This document shows positions 1 to 12,644 of a DNA stretch of 64,000 nt, one piece after another (the stretch's first letter is position 1; each line of letters begins with the position of its first letter). The translations under genes were made by a program, and so were the position numbers. The stretch spans positions 1,191,774-1,255,773 of the forward strand of contig MU004192.1 of NCBI GenBank assembly GCA_010093605.1, written 5' to 3'. The DNA is from Lophium mytilinum (taxonomy: Eukaryota; Ascomycota; Dothideomycetes; Mytilinidiales; Mytilinidiaceae). The notes beneath the pieces were generated by a model that made no database searches, was not told the DNA's origin, and was given only the letters and a program-made list of their open reading frames with translations.

Positions 1-154
1 TTCTGCCAACAAACACCGCTCCACCCATGCAAAAGAAAGACTGAACTCTGTGACTTCCACCTTCATCTAACAAACGACGGCTAATGAAATGTAAAAGATA
101 TAGACAGGAACAAGAAACGAAATTTACCTTCGACCACACTTGATCGCTCTTAGC

Positions 155-2141
155 TTACTGGCTTGAGACGCCGTCCCAGATACCTCTCGAGACCCTCTCC
201 AGCCCATCCGTCGTCGGGAACGCTGCCAACGTCTTCCGAAACTCCTCGATCCGCTTCAGCTTCATGATACCAAGCACCTTTCGGAGTTCTGCGAGGAACC
301 AGCCTCGCTCCGGCATCACGTTCCCGCAGGACTCAATGCACACCACCAACACCCAGACCATGGGGTCCAAGCACCGCCTACGGGTCCACACATTGTAGTT
401 ATTCTCAACACTGAGAGCGGCTCTGATGCGGGACAAGACCAGCCCGATCAAGCACGCCTTCGCCCTGAGGCTCCAGCGCTCACCCCCCGTCCCTACATGA
501 CGGAGTGTGGTCATCAGGTATATCTGCGCAGCATGGTCAAAGACCTGAAAGAGAGCCTCAAGCTCCGGGACGCGGTCAACGGGGCCCTCTTTGCCCATCC
601 AGGGCTGCTCGATGCCAAGCAATAACAGACGGTGCTGCGACTCGAAGTAGGCGTTGCTGACGGCCTGCATGTCGACATCGTCGCGGAATTCGGAGGTCGT
701 GGCTAGGCCAATTTGGTGCAGTCGGAGTACGACATCATACAAGAAAGAGCTGTTCTTTGGAAACTTCTTCAGCGTGCGCCAGGCACGGATTGATGAGTCG
801 TCTGTAAGAGCTAGTGGGAAGGGTCGTGTGGAAGGGTACATTGGGCAAGGGAAGCTGGGAGGCGCTTGGAGAACTATGGAGACGCCGTAACTGGCCCTAT
901 TCGTCGGAGTCAGCGCGGTTCGGGTTTGAGAGATGCTGATGAGGCAGAGCAAAGTGTACGCTCGGCTACAAGATCTTTGCTTACCAGGTGATCTGCCTTT
1001 GAAGTTCAAAGTCCAGCGTCGACACGCCTCCGCGAAGGTCCACAATCCGAATCAAAGCCTCCAAATGACGCCTAGCCTCGTCCCATTCTGCACTCAGAAC
1101 CTTTTCGCGTAAGCACAGATTAGCCTCTTGCGTCCAAAAGCTGGGGTATCAAAGCTTACAGATGCAGCAGCGAGATTGCTCACTGCGAACACAGTGGGTT
1201 GCGCCACATTTCTGCCAACGGCTTGTAGGGTCTCCACCACGTTGCGCATAGCCTCGCCGTGCGCGTGCAGGGTCTTCATACTAGGTGCGGGCTGTTGCGC
1301 CATCCGATCACGCAGCACTGATTTGATGTGCATCAAACTGTAGTTCGAGGCCTCATCAGGAGGGATCGGCTCCCAGACGAAATCGAGTGCCCATATTCCT
1401 GGTCGATGTCCTGCGCGAAGACACCCCAGTCAGTTCCTCGTTCTGTGGTCCTTTTCGGGACAAGGGCGTCACTTACCGGGCGGTGGCCGAGGGTGGATCG
1501 GGACATTTTGCAGGTCTACCAATGTGAGTATGGGAACACGATGTCGTGCATTAGCGATGAGACGTACATGGACTCGGGACTGTGCTTTGCGAGGATCCTC
1601 TGCGGACGCTCCCGCTCATATTGGGGCTTCCGGTGCCCTGGTAGCTAGCACTTGACGCCCAGATCTGCTGCTCCAGAGTGCTGGGAGCGCTGGAAGCAAC
1701 AGAGCTCTTTCGAGATTGCCCTGGAGGAGGACTCTCCCATGACTTCGATCTCTTTCGTCTACTCTGCTCTTCCGGCGAGACTTCAACGGAGAGGTACTCG
1801 GACGGAGGAGAGCTCACTGGCGTCTGCCCTGCTCTGCGCTGCTGCTGCTGTTGCTGTAGGAAGTTACGCATGACATGGCTGCGGACTGTTTTCAACTTCC
1901 GTTTCGAGGTAGCTGAGTCTTCCTCTCCGGTAGTGGTAATGAATTGATACTGCGTCGAAGGTACAGGACTGGGACGGATCTGAAAGTCGGTGGCTTGCAT
2001 GGGCGGGCTACTCGCAGCAGTGAATTGGAAGTCTTGGGCAGATACAGAAGTAGTCGGAGGCCCCATGAATTGGTAAGTGAAGTCGTCGGGCATATCGAAT
2101 GGGCTCTTGCCGGATCCGTCGTTTGGGTTTGGTGAAGCCAT
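155..2141 (-). CDS. Fungal_trans_2-like (DUF3468/'tachykinin family') regulator
   Basis: Five exons fit in one frame: 2141-1568, 1515-1477, 1410-1160, 1100-985 and 896-155, giving 573 aa. The ATG at 2141 is the first in-frame ATG; the open frame upstream has only a GTG. Residues about 80-94 carry the basic motif RKLKTVRSHVMRNF followed by a poly-Gln run. This block typifies fungal proteins labelled 'tachykinin family' or Fungal_trans_2-like. Residues about 210-220 (WALDFVWEP) and the helical C-terminal half match the same group. No Zn2Cys6 cluster is visible, so DNA binding is not shown. Such proteins are presumed nuclear regulators, and the target is unknown. Pro/Ser/Gln-rich segments around residues 95-200 look disordered. 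The 39-nt exon 2 is required to keep the WALDFVWEP frame, which supports the model. Confidence 0.8.
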
Positions 2142-5100
2142 GATCCGAACTTGCTTCTTGCTGATGCGCCTATGCACGGGTGGTCGTTGGTTGACGGAAC
2201 TGTGGCTGGAGATCAGTAACCTTTATACTAAGAGATGGGAAGGCATACATCATCCTGAGCGTATAGTAAATCAACGCCACCCCCAGGTACGGCTGTGGAT
2301 GAGTCTGCGTGGGTGTATAGCAGATGGAGACCCTAGAATCATGAAAATTACGCTGGTGCCTTCAAACTTGTGGAGCTTCCGATCCTATAGGGTTCAAATG
2401 TGTCCAAATGTACAGAAAGCCCCCATGCTGGAGTTGCGGCTGATGGTTGGAAGTCATTCTTTTGGACCTGCCAGCGAGAGAGGTCGCCGCACGGGCCGGC
2501 CCCTGCAGGCTTGCATGCCTGCGGTTTTGCACTCTCTGCCTGGTGCATGTCGCTATGCGCCATAGGCCGTTAGAAGCACTAGGGGCCAGCTGTGGACGGG
2601 GTAGTCCCATCTGGCGCACATGGGGCGATTGGGTGAAGCGGCAGCGGCACACGGGCATAGGAATAGGCGGAGGAAAGGCTCACCAGCCACATGCACGGCC
2701 GTCGCTACGCCACAGCAGGGGGCGAGTGATTGGTGCATGGTGGTTCTGGGGTCCGAGGTTCAACTACAGGGGAGTTTGCATTTCGCTGACAGGGCTCGAT
2801 TCGATTAGGCGAAAGGATGGGGCCCGGCCTAGGATCGGAACCAGGCCTAGTCGGCGCCCATCCCGTCTCGATTAAGCTTGGGGATTTGGAATTTTGTTTA
2901 TTGGCGGTGGAGAACACGCCAGTCTATTTCCTCGCGGCGTTGCATTCGAGCCTTGAAACAGCCGTATATCACCCTATTCGCGCGCATCAGCAAAAAACGA
3001 AGCTTCGTCGCAGAAACCCGCTCTTAAATGACGCTGGGAGACAGCACCTGGGCAGTACGCGGCTGTGCCGGCTGTTCCTGCGGCCGGGAGGGCCAAGCAC
3101 AGGGGCATCGTTTCCGTTGACATGGCATGCAATATCTCGATGCCCGATTACTCGGTAGGAATTACTTCTGGGTTCGGATTTAGACGCTGGGACACAATTA
3201 TGCATAGGGCTGACAGAACATCTCTTCCTCGTGAGGCCCAATTGCTCAAAGCGCATCAGTTCTTCGTCCCTAGTAGAAGCAAAGAGAAACTAAATAAAGA
3301 CACCAACAGTCTGCTCTGCGTAGAACGAGCCAATTGGTTGCGCGAACATAGTAGCCAGCGATCACACGATGGCACGGTTCACCTCTTAATTAGCATCGAA
3401 GAGCTGTTTGCTCACTGCGCCCCACCCCGACGCCCCCTCACAATTCTCGTCTGCAAGAGGAGCCGGTAAATACAACGCTAAGCGATGTTAAAATTAACTT
3501 CCTATACAAGCAAGCTCAAGGCATTGGGCGCTGGGCGTTGGACATTGAATCATCTCTTGCGATCTAAACACGGCGAGAGTGAACACTGGACAGCTTCTGA
3601 CTCGACCATCACTTCCTAAGCTTTCACGGAGCTCCACCCAACGATTCCCCCAACTACCTACTATAGCTCAGGGCGCAGGGGATCTGGATGTGGGCTCAAA
3701 TAGCAAGATCCGCAATGATGTCACTGCTCTAAAATACTCATGCTGGAATACCGCACTTGCCGCCAGTCAGAGTGAATAGGTGTCGGTCTTTTGCTCAGCT
3801 TCATACCAGGGTCGACAGCCTCCCGGTGACGGCGTAACGGGTGCAATGGACAGTCTAGTGCAGAGACCGGCTCTTCCGCTCGCACTTGCTGGTCTTTTAA
3901 TTTCCAGAGTTTTTGGCGAAATAGTGGGCGAGCACGAATGCTGATGGGCGTTGACAAGACTGGGATATGATTGGCCTTCTAGGATTTACCTCTTTGGGAT
4001 GCGCCATGCAGGACATGCCCCCATCCCTGCCGTAGCCACACTGGTGTCTCACCGCTCACGTGCGTTAAGCGAAAGCGAAGCCCTGCGCCATGGGCCAAGA
4101 TGTGGCTGGAGACAGGGCTGGATGCCCGAGACATGATGGAACACCAGGCGTCATACATCGTGTTCTCACCTCACCGTAGACCAAGCTTTTCAGCCGCAGG
4201 CAATTCCTGCTTCTCCTATCAACTGAGTTCTGACATCAGCCACACATACCCCGCTGCACGGCCACAGCAGTCCACGACCTCACGGCAGTTGTAGCATCAT
4301 TCATGACTTCGTTCCAGGGCTCCTAGTTTGATACCAGTGACTAGGCCACACCCAAGCTCTCGATGGGCTCCCCTCCTGTCAAACTTATCTCCAATACGTC
4401 AACCTCTTCCTTCGTTGCCTATCTGGCCTCGTGCTGGCGGCGTGGCCGTATTGTGCATTTTCCCAGTTCACAGAATCTCCCCGCGAAGCGGTCACAATCC
4501 CGACAGCCGATCGGCGCCACTGTTGTCAGCTCGGGTTCGCACGGCCTCAGCGTTAGCTTTGCTGAATCAACTCGGCGGCCGAGCGCGAGCGGCTCGCGGT
4601 TTGGATCCTATGCGGACTAGCGGCAACCAACTCGTTGGGACGACTGAACTTCAGTCACCGCCTCCCTTTTCGAAGAGGTCCTTTGAAGCTGAAAACTCCC
4701 GATTGAGCCCACACAGCGAAGCAACACAGCTTCTAACATCAAGGCTGTACAAGTAAAGAGTTACAGCATCATAAATGAGTCAACGCGGGTCAGCTGCGTG
4801 CCGAGAAATCAGTACAAAGAGTACCCATTGCGCCCTCATTCTCACATCCTGTGGACATTCCGCCAAAACGAGCATTAGGAGTACTCGGTACCGATGTACG
4901 CAAAGAGTATGGACTTCATGTAAGTGGAGCTAGTGAGGGTATCTTTGTACCGTGAAATCTGCCGCTGAAATGGCGCCTTCTTCCTGACTCGCCGCTATAA
5001 TCGAAGAAGCCCCGAAAATACCGTGAGTCTCTAACGATAATATGAGCAAAAGTAAAGAAGTTTAGTTTCATTAGTATTGCTGATCAGTAGACTATGCGCA

Positions 5101-5687
5101 GCGGCAGGAAACTTCGTGGTTGCTTACTTTTATTACCTCGATCGATGCTTCGCCTGCTCAATTAGCATTCCACTAACGTTCCACGGCTGCAGCAGACTGG
5201 GGCGTTTCCTAAGCCCCTACGGAATACACAAACATCGAAAACGCCGCCGTTTGAGCATAGTCAGAATACAGCGCGACCCATAACTACTAAATCGCGTCGT
5301 CTCAATGGCCTCATCATAGCATCCCTTACGTGCGGCTGCCAGATCCATTCATTTCCCATCTCCAGCCCCAAGTTCGGCCGACGGATTTTAAAGATCCCCA
5401 CCCCGAATGCCAGGGTGGAAGCGAGGCGAAGGAGCGGAAGGATTTCAACATGCCTCATTACTCGGTCATTCTGCAGGCGCACCAACTCTAAGTGGGAAAC
5501 ATCAAGCCGCAATCTTGCGCGGAGTGGTGAGGCCGTAAGACAGTAGAGTTCGGAAACCCTATTTATCCGCCCCACGTGCCCGGCTACTCGAACGGGGAAT
5601 ATGCCCCTTGTGGCGAGACATGAGCCTCACCTACTAGGAAGAAGCTCAAGACTACAAGCCCACGCGAGTAGGTGTAGCTAGTGGACC

Positions 5688-6092
5688 TCAGCCTTGTCTA
5701 CAATGAATGAAGAGGAAACTGGAGGCTAGGTGAGACATGGCAGCCTTGCAAAACGACCCCAATCCACCACTGGTGTGGCGGTGCAACCTAGGGAAAATGT
5801 GGAGTGCATGAGGCTGAGGCTGTTGTCCCACATCACTAGCCACAACCTGCCTATCTTCACTCGGAAATAGTGACATGCGCTGCTTTTCTTCCGGTATCTC
5901 GTATCGTCTTTCTGCAAGCACGTCTGCCACCGAACTAAGAGAAAGGCTACCTCCGGACGATGACGGAAGGAATCCTGCCCGTTCGCTCGAGAGGTCGCCG
6001 ATGCTGTTCAATAAGTTCAATGACCACGTAGATAACGCTAGACCAGTAGAAGTTGGAGTTAGTAATCGACAAACCTTTAGCTTCGGTTACAG
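5688..6092 (-). other. orphan open frame, possible gene remnant
   Basis: An uninterrupted minus-strand frame ends at 5688 and stays open up to an in-frame TAA near 6,095, with no ATG in its first part. The middle reads like genuine fungal coding sequence: a Ser/Gly-rich stretch, then a charged segment (VADVLAERRYEIPEEKQR). The last 40 codons look random. It may be a broken exon or chance. I do not recognise a family, and no splice partner was found. Confidence 0.2.
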
Positions 6093-6369
6093 TACTCAAC
6101 CACCGACAGTCATGTATTAGTGCTTAAGTGCATGCCTAAAGCCAGTCATCACACCTTTGCACTAGCTTCACCGGAATACCTTCTAGCTATTGAAGGAACG
6201 TTCAGCTCTACGCCAGAAAGGCTCAGACACCGCTTTCACAGCAATACCAACAGCTTTAGAGCTAGCCCCTACCGTGTCACCCTATACATGTGACCACATA
6301 CCTCTTTCTCCATTCGACTTGCCGGCCCAATTCAAAGCAGCAACACATATGACGTAACAATATCATTCA

Positions 6370-6546
6370 TATTGAGGTTGCACCCTCTCTGTCAACTCTC
6401 AGCTCTACTCCTCTCTCACCCTCTCTTCCGTTCCGTCGCTACAAGATTTCCCTTCCTCTCATTCCTCCAGACCCTCCCTCTACCCCCTCAGCTCTGTTCA
6501 CTTCTTCTTCTCTTCCATCTTCGTCATCTGCATTGCTCCTGTATGT
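6370..6546 (+). promoter_or_regulatory. pyrimidine-rich leader-like tract ending in a splice-donor-like GTATGT
   Basis: About 170 bases are strongly C/T-rich on the plus strand, with repeated CTCTC and CCTC blocks. They end in CTCCTGTATGTGACT, and GTATGT is a strong fungal 5' splice site. In filamentous fungi C/T-rich tracts commonly lie just upstream of transcription starts. No credible coding exon follows, so a non-coding transcript or a lost gene are both possible. Confidence 0.3.
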
Positions 6547-7722
6547 GACTTCGCCTCAACCCTTTTCCTTGAAGGCTATATATGGTATTTTGAGTGCTGC
6601 TGGTTTGCATGCGGACGATGATGAAACGCATAAGGAAATCTGTTGACCTCTGAGATGACGGAGCAGAAGTCAACATGAACGACTCGAGTTCCTAGACTGA
6701 GTCTCCAGCAGAGTTGATGATTCTGTTCACGTATACACAGTAGCTTTATGCTTTTATCTCCTCTACTCAATTGAGAAGGTTCCGGCGTTGTTACTCCTCG
6801 TGGTGATATTTCGCGTCGCATTTTCGGGTCAAATGTGGCTTAGCGTTTTGAATTCCATGTTAGTCCAGGGTCAGTCTGCCCCGTCACCTCAACCTTTCTT
6901 GGTTCAGTCTCGATCCATGGCAACACATCCCGTACTAGTGATCTTCCTTCCCATCCCGTTAATCTATCGTTCCTTCCGCCACACTTCGAGCCGTGGCCTC
7001 GGGCCTGGGTCTTAGCTGCCGTCGATCAACATAGAGCATTTCCCCGCAGAACTGAATCGATCACAGGAACCTACGCACGTGCATCTGTAGTGCCAGTCTA
7101 CCGGTTCGCAAACGCCCACGGAAGGATTGTGGGGTGCTTGTTGCACCCTCGGGCATCAGACGCTTGGTGCTCACGTGACCTAGCAACATACACCATATTC
7201 CCCTTACTACTAACAAGCCAGGACGTTTAACGACTTTCCAATGCTACTGCGGCTGGTAAAGTCAACACTGTTAAAAAAAATACAGCTTAAGTGTAGCAAC
7301 TTCATTTATGGCGAAGTGATGGTCAGAAACTAAATAGGCCACTTTCAAGCTTCCGAAAAGGGCTTCGTAAGACAAGTCCCTCGCAACCTAATTGCTTTAC
7401 TAGATTTTCTTGACTGCGGGCTCGTATTCTCAGCCTCGTCTAAAGCCTCATCTATACGCCTCAACTTCACCCTTTCGTATGTACAACAAGAACACCCATT
7501 TCCTCGAGCATCAACCTTATCTCCTCAATCATCAAGACCTGCTTCCCACAAAATCCACGGACTTCACATGTCGTATACCCTGTCCTATTCGCGACAACAC
7601 TCCGTGCCAGGTAGCTACACGTACAATTCCGTCACGATCAATGCAACCTAATATTCCATTCAATCTACCGTCTTGCAAAGCTAGCTTTCAGCCAGCAGTC
7701 ATGACTCGCCTAATGAAACACT

Positions 7723-7771
7723 CTTCTAGAGGATGTCCTCTCTTCGAGAGCCTCTTTTTAGAAGACATCCC
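7723..7771 (+). other. imperfect hairpin with two alternative pairings
   Basis: GGATGTC at 7731-7737 pairs with GACATCC at 7764-7770. An inner stem CTCTC/GAGAG (7738-7742 with 7746-7750) has a TTC loop. The 13-nt bulge CCTCTTTTTAGAA can instead pair with TTCTAGAGG at 7724-7732. It lies in the gene-poor interval and could be a structured RNA segment, a palindrome remnant or chance. Confidence 0.35.
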
Positions 7772-8881
7772 CTTTATAATCAATTTCTTTAGTCGGAGTT
7801 CTTCTCCGCAATGCTTCTATTTCGTACTAAGACTCTTGTCCAGGGATGTAATATCACAATACAATCCTTTTGGTCAATGTCACTTCAGAGTGTATCTTGC
7901 TAACCTAGTGCTCTCGGAATCCGATGTTCTGTTAAGATATTGCGGCCTACAAAGCATTTCCGCCGAGTACAGTGTTGGCCCTATTTAAATATATTACCTT
8001 TGAATAAGATTCAAACTAGATGACATCTTCCAGAAAGAGGCCATACCCTCGCTGAGATCTTGCTCAACTATAATACTCCCCTATTAGAATGCGATCTCCG
8101 CAGTATAACGCACTTCCAAGATTTTCAGTCGTTAGAGTACCTTCATACCAACATAGCTCTTTCGCAAGCTAAATCAAGTTCTCCTACATCGTCACATGCG
8201 CCAATTGCTTCCTAATCACCATTCTCATTTTCCAAAATATCTCACTGACGAAAGAGGTTTCGACAAACTACCATACAACCTTTCTCAGCCAGCGTAGTAT
8301 CCCCGAAAAGTACATTGCTACGAAGGCCTCCCAGCGCAGCTCTCCAAACCCCTTCGAAGTATCTTCCGTAGCTAACGTTGTATCCTCGAGAAACACAATA
8401 TCAGCAAGGCCTCCATCCCTGAACCCTCCCCCCCCCCCTCCAGAAACAAAGAGCAAAAAAAAAACTTCCTCTCGCTTCCCAAGCTCCATTCTCAACTTAC
8501 ATCATATTAAATTCCTACTATGTTGTCATAAACCCCGCGAAGGTAGAGTGAGCAACGAAAGGGGGATTCAACCTGCGGTAGGTTCTGAGGTTTCTCGCCC
8601 CATGTCAGATAGGCCCCCATAACACCCCCAGAATTCAACAACGACCTGTCAGAGCCTGGATCCGATGATTGGGCCCCATTGCGCGCCTAAGATATAACAT
8701 GATCACTTAAATATCACACACTGTCGTCACACGAGCTCCAAGTGGCACAAACCCCGACCTAGGTCAGAACGAGTCTATTCATACACTAACCACCCCAAGC
8801 TCAGGATCCCAAGAAATGGCAGCAACCACACCTCAATCTGGCTTGTTCTACGAAGCTTGAACCCCACCTTCTATAACCCCC

Positions 8882-10484
8882 TTACTCGGCCACCCACACC
8901 GCCGCCATCCCCATCCCCGTCCCAATACACATACTCGTAACCCCAACCCGCTCCCCCCTCCGCTTCAACTCATACAACAACGTGCTCACCTGCCTCGCTC
9001 CAGTACACCCCAGCGGATGCCCAAACGCAATCGCGCCGCCCTTCGGATTGATCTTCTTCTCATCCAATCCCAACTCCTTGATGCAATACAAACACTGACT
9101 CGCAAACGCCTCGTTGATCTCGTAGATATCAACCTCCCCCTTGTCCAGCCCTGTCTTCGCCAGCACCACCGGAATCGCGGCCGCAGGACCCACGCCCATA
9201 AGCAGCGGCGGCACGCCCACAACCGACGCCTGGACGAATTTACCGAGGATAGGCTGGTTCAGCTTTAGTGCCGTAGAGCGCTTCATAAGTAGCACCGCCG
9301 CCGCGCCGTCAGAGATCTGCGAAGCGTTGCCAGCGTGGATACTGCCGTCCTTCGCGAACGCAGGGCGGATTTTCGCGAGGGATTCGGCAGTGATGCCAGG
9401 GCGGATGCCGTCGTCTTTCGCCACAGTGATAGTTTTCTCCTCGTCAGTCTTCGGGTCCGTCCACTTCACAGTGACGGGGGCGATCTCCTGGTCGAAGAGA
9501 CCCTGCTTCTGGGCCTCGACGGCTTTTTGGAACGAGGAGGCGGCGAAGGCGTCTTGGGCGCTGCGGGGGATGGATTTGGATTTTGCCATGGCTTCCGAGA
9601 GCACGCCCATGGGGACTTTGCAATTGGCGGCTTCTTTGTGGGATTCGAGGAGTTCGGAGAATTCGGTGACGGCTTGGGGGCTGGGATTGTTAGGGATGGG
9701 CGCTTTTTGCAACGAGAGTGTAGAGGATAATTGGTATCACTGACCCGTATTGTGTACTCATGCTCTCCACACCGGCGCCAATGCCGATGTCAATCACGCC
9801 TGCCCGGATCTCATTCGCGATATCCACACACGCCTGCAGACCGCTCGAGCACTGCCGGTTCAAGCTCTTCACCGCTGCCGTCACTGGGAATCCGGCGGCT
9901 AGGGCGGCGGCTCTGAACTCTGTCGCTCCACCTCCCGGTGCGAGCACTGTGCCGACGGCTATGTCTTCGACGAGGGCGGGGTCTATGCCCGAGCGGTCGA
10001 GTAGCGAGGTGAAGGAGGCGACGAGGAGGTCGGCGGCGGCGGTGTCTTTGAGGAGGCCTTTGCCGCCTTTACAAATAGGAGTGCGGAGGGCACATGTGAC
10101 GACGATCTAGGGGACATTGTCAGTTTTGGTTGTTTTGTGAGAAGAAGTCCCGAAACCGGCGGAGGCGGCGGGGAGGGCTTTGGGGGCAAAAAGACGTATA
10201 AGCAGCACGATGAGGTCTAGACATAGAGCGGACTGTGCCTGCTTCTTTTGATAGAAGTTATGAAAGAGGTACTCACATCATCTGGACCCTTCTCTAGAAG
10301 CGCTGCTCGTCCTTTGGGGATTTGAGATCCGGTAGCGGTGATGTGGTCTCCGACCTGGCTCAAGCGGTCCTGGGCTACGCACTCGTCAGCTCGTTTCTTT
10401 ACTCTTTACATTGCCAGCAGGTGGTTGACGTAGGGAAAAGAAGAATCGCTTACCCGCAGAAGCCCGTCCTGTCTGGTTCGCCAT
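8882..10484 (-). CDS. POT1: peroxisomal 3-ketoacyl-CoA thiolase
   Basis: Thiolytic last step of fatty-acid beta-oxidation: 3-ketoacyl-CoA plus CoA gives acetyl-CoA and a shortened acyl-CoA. Exons 10484-10454, 10374-10277, 10106-9745 and 9680-8882 join in frame to 429 aa, the usual family length (yeast Pot1 about 417). The nucleophilic Cys lies in NRQCSSG (Cys129), the catalytic His in GHPLGCTG (His385) and the second Cys in CIGTGMG (Cys415). Residues 14-22 (RLSQVGDHI) fit the PTS2 nonapeptide R-L-x5-H-x, with Ile in the last position instead of Leu/Ala. This supports import into the peroxisome. The 31-nt first exon and 98-nt second exon are needed to place the PTS2. Orthology to yeast POT1 is inferred from motif order. 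No neighbouring beta-oxidation gene is present. Confidence 0.93.
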
Positions 10485-11458
10485 CTTGTTGTTGAAAGGT
10501 TCCAGGAATCTACGCTTCAAAGCTCAAACTCCAGGAATGCGAGATTGGTTTGTGAAAAAGAGAGCGGTTCAGTGAATATAGCAGTTTTGCAGGAGAGAAA
10601 AAGGAGGTGTAGGTGTAGGTGTTTATGAAAGAGCAGCAGCGCATGTGAAGACTGCGGTGTGAGACGGACGTCTATCCTTTATGACATAGCTCCTCTGTCC
10701 AGATCCTCGCCGCCGCCGAGGTATGTCCGCATACAGAATAGCGGCAAAGTGAAGAGTACGGCATGCTGCGACTCCTACTTAGCAGTTCGGCTGCTGATTC
10801 TTCGAAACCGCAACAGAACGCTTCTTTGTATGGTTCAAAATAGCGCATCGTGGAGAAAATAACATAGCAGAGCTACCTACTATTATTACAGCATCGAAAC
10901 TCTCCGAGCACACTGATATTTGGCCTGTGGCTTCAATTTTAGTGATTTCAGGGTGTTACATAGTCTCCCGTACACCACCAATCTTCACATGTCAGACGCA
11001 CGTCACGAGCTCTCGAAACTGTGAAACGGCCACCGTGCGGCGAATGTAATCAAAGTCAGGTGGACACCGGGGTACGGAGTTGTGGGGATAGCATGCCAGC
11101 TGAATTGCAACACCGAGGTCGTGAGGCTTTTGGGATGAAACTCCGTGTCAGTAGGGACATCTCCTACGAATGACCCGAGTACAGTACCTAGGCACGGAAT
11201 AGGACCCCCAATTTGAAGAAGAAACATCTTGAATGTTGAACAGCAAGAAGCAGATTCCCACCCCATAATCTCTGCCATGGTAACAACACGCCTCTAGCTC
11301 TAGAAATAAAAGTCCATTTTAGAGCATAAAAGTCCCAGGTCCATTCCAACGCCATGCCAGATCATCCGTCCCATCCGATACCATCTCATTGCCTCATACG
11401 CCAGTCCCTATCCCACCAGCACCAGCACCACATCCCCATTGTCATTCCTTCCGTCCTG
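10485..11458. other. intergenic interval, no gene seen
   Basis: This is the upstream region of the thiolase gene and the 3' side of the WBP2-like gene. It contains no open frame with recognisable coding character on either strand. Small frames at 10659-10862 plus and 11003-11278 minus look like chance. Confidence 0.6.
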
Positions 11459-12644
11459 TTACCTCTCCTCTGTCTCCCCACTCCTAATTCTCCTCTCCAG
11501 CTCCTCAACAATACTCCCCCGCTGCACCTCCTCATACCCCGGCGGCGGCTCCACAGGTGTCTGAAACGTCTCCTCCCTCGGACTCTGCCCACTCGCCCGC
11601 CTGGCCTGTGCCTCAAGCCCGAATCCCACACTCCCATTCCTCTGTCCAGGGCTCAGTGGTGAACTGGGCACGCTCTCCGTCGCCGATACAGACGCCGTGC
11701 TGGGTGCCTCATATGCCGGCAGATCCTCCAGATGCACGCGATTCCAGTCGACCCCCTCAGGTCCTGTATCCGGCCCTCTCGAAGGGGCTTCCTCCCGCGC
11801 GCTCTCTACTGCTTGCGCCAGCCGCTCTTTTAGGCGTTCGTAGGAGGTGTGGAAGTCGAAAGCGCCGCCTTCTTTGAAAGTGAGTTTGAGCTCAAGAGCT
11901 GCGTGCGAGGGGGGTATTCCTCCATTAGGGACGGGCTGAACGATGGCGGACCAGACGTTGGGACCGAACCACGGGGCTGTGACGTGGGTGTCGTGGAGGT
12001 TGAGGATGGGGGAGGCGAAGGACTGAAGAGATGAAGATGGGGTGGTAGGGAGGTATATCAGCTATGATTGTTGCAAATGTTAACATTGTTACATCTTTGG
12101 GCATGAATGTGCCACGAAGGGTATTCTAGGTAGTGAAAGTCTGGAGAGTGTACAGGACATACCCGTCGATTCGACAGAAACACAACGCCCCCGCTACTCG
12201 ATACCGAGTATGTCTCGCCCCCGTTCTTGTTCAAGCTCTGCAAGCTCAGCGCCGTACGCGGCGGACTCGTGTATAGCGTCTTCTCTCCAGGCAGTGGCGT
12301 GAAGCCCGCGCCGTCCTCGGACAGCATCACCCAGCTATCATCTCGTAAGCGACTGCCTCTACGCCCAAGCAACGTCCTCGATCGCATCGCTAGGTATAGA
12401 CAGGTCACCAGGACCGACTCCTTATAATGGGTATGCGGGGTGGAGGGGCAACAGCAACAAAAGACAGACGAAACTGGCTGAGGGGGACATGTGTATAAAG
12501 GGCACCGGCAGTCGGTCCTATACCAGGCCTGGAAAGGAGACAGAGAGGGGTTCCGATGGCTTGAGCAAACAAGCTCCTCGCGGGGTAGATAGGCAGCTAT
12601 GCAGAAAAGGAAGCCAACGGGAGATGCACGTACTTTATGGACAT
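11459..12644 (-). CDS. WBP2-like GRAM-domain protein with PY motifs
   Basis: Exons 12644-12634 (11 nt: ATG plus eight bases before GTACGT), 12334-12163 and 12061-11459 join in frame to 261 aa. The protein starts MSINWVML, as is usual for this fungal family. Residues about 5-120 form the GRAM/PH-like fold of WW-domain-binding protein 2 relatives: LPGEKTLYTSPPRTALSLQSL, then the segment ending FLSNRR-LIYLP, then APWFGPNVWSA. The tail carries LPAY (175-178) and PPPGY (233-237). Both are PY-type ligands expected to bind WW domains, for example of Rsp5-type ubiquitin ligases. The likely role is a membrane- or adaptor-associated protein handled by a WW partner; that role is inference. The two later introns are 128 nt (before the first internal exon is 299 nt) and 101 nt. 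Confidence 0.87.

Larger units (their letters stand above)
2142..8881. other. 6.7 kb gene-poor interval
   Basis: No ORF here has a recognisable domain, a convincing start or plausible splice partners. The longest open frames (for example 7410-7988 plus, 4328-4756 plus, 2077-2565 plus) read as low-information sequence rich in Ser/Arg/Pro, as expected by chance. Base composition is near that of the gene-bearing arms and CpA/TpG are present, so this is not a RIP block. Separately listed within it are a pyrimidine-rich leader-like tract near 6.4-6.5 kb, a hairpin near 7.73 kb and an orphan open frame near 5.7-6.1 kb. The 3' UTR of the thiolase gene probably occupies the last few hundred bases. 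A short homopolymer pair (C run then A run) lies at about 8,425-8,465. Confidence 0.6.

Noticed and set aside
4328-4756. 142-codon plus-strand ORF
   Set aside because: Arg/Pro/Ser-rich with an overlapping frame of similar length; no recognisable family.
7410-7988. 192-codon plus-strand ORF
   Set aside because: No domain, composition typical of translated non-coding sequence, no promoter or splice logic; treated as chance.
9141-9743. 200-codon plus-strand ORF
   Set aside because: Antisense shadow of the thiolase exon; GC-rich third positions of the real gene keep it open.
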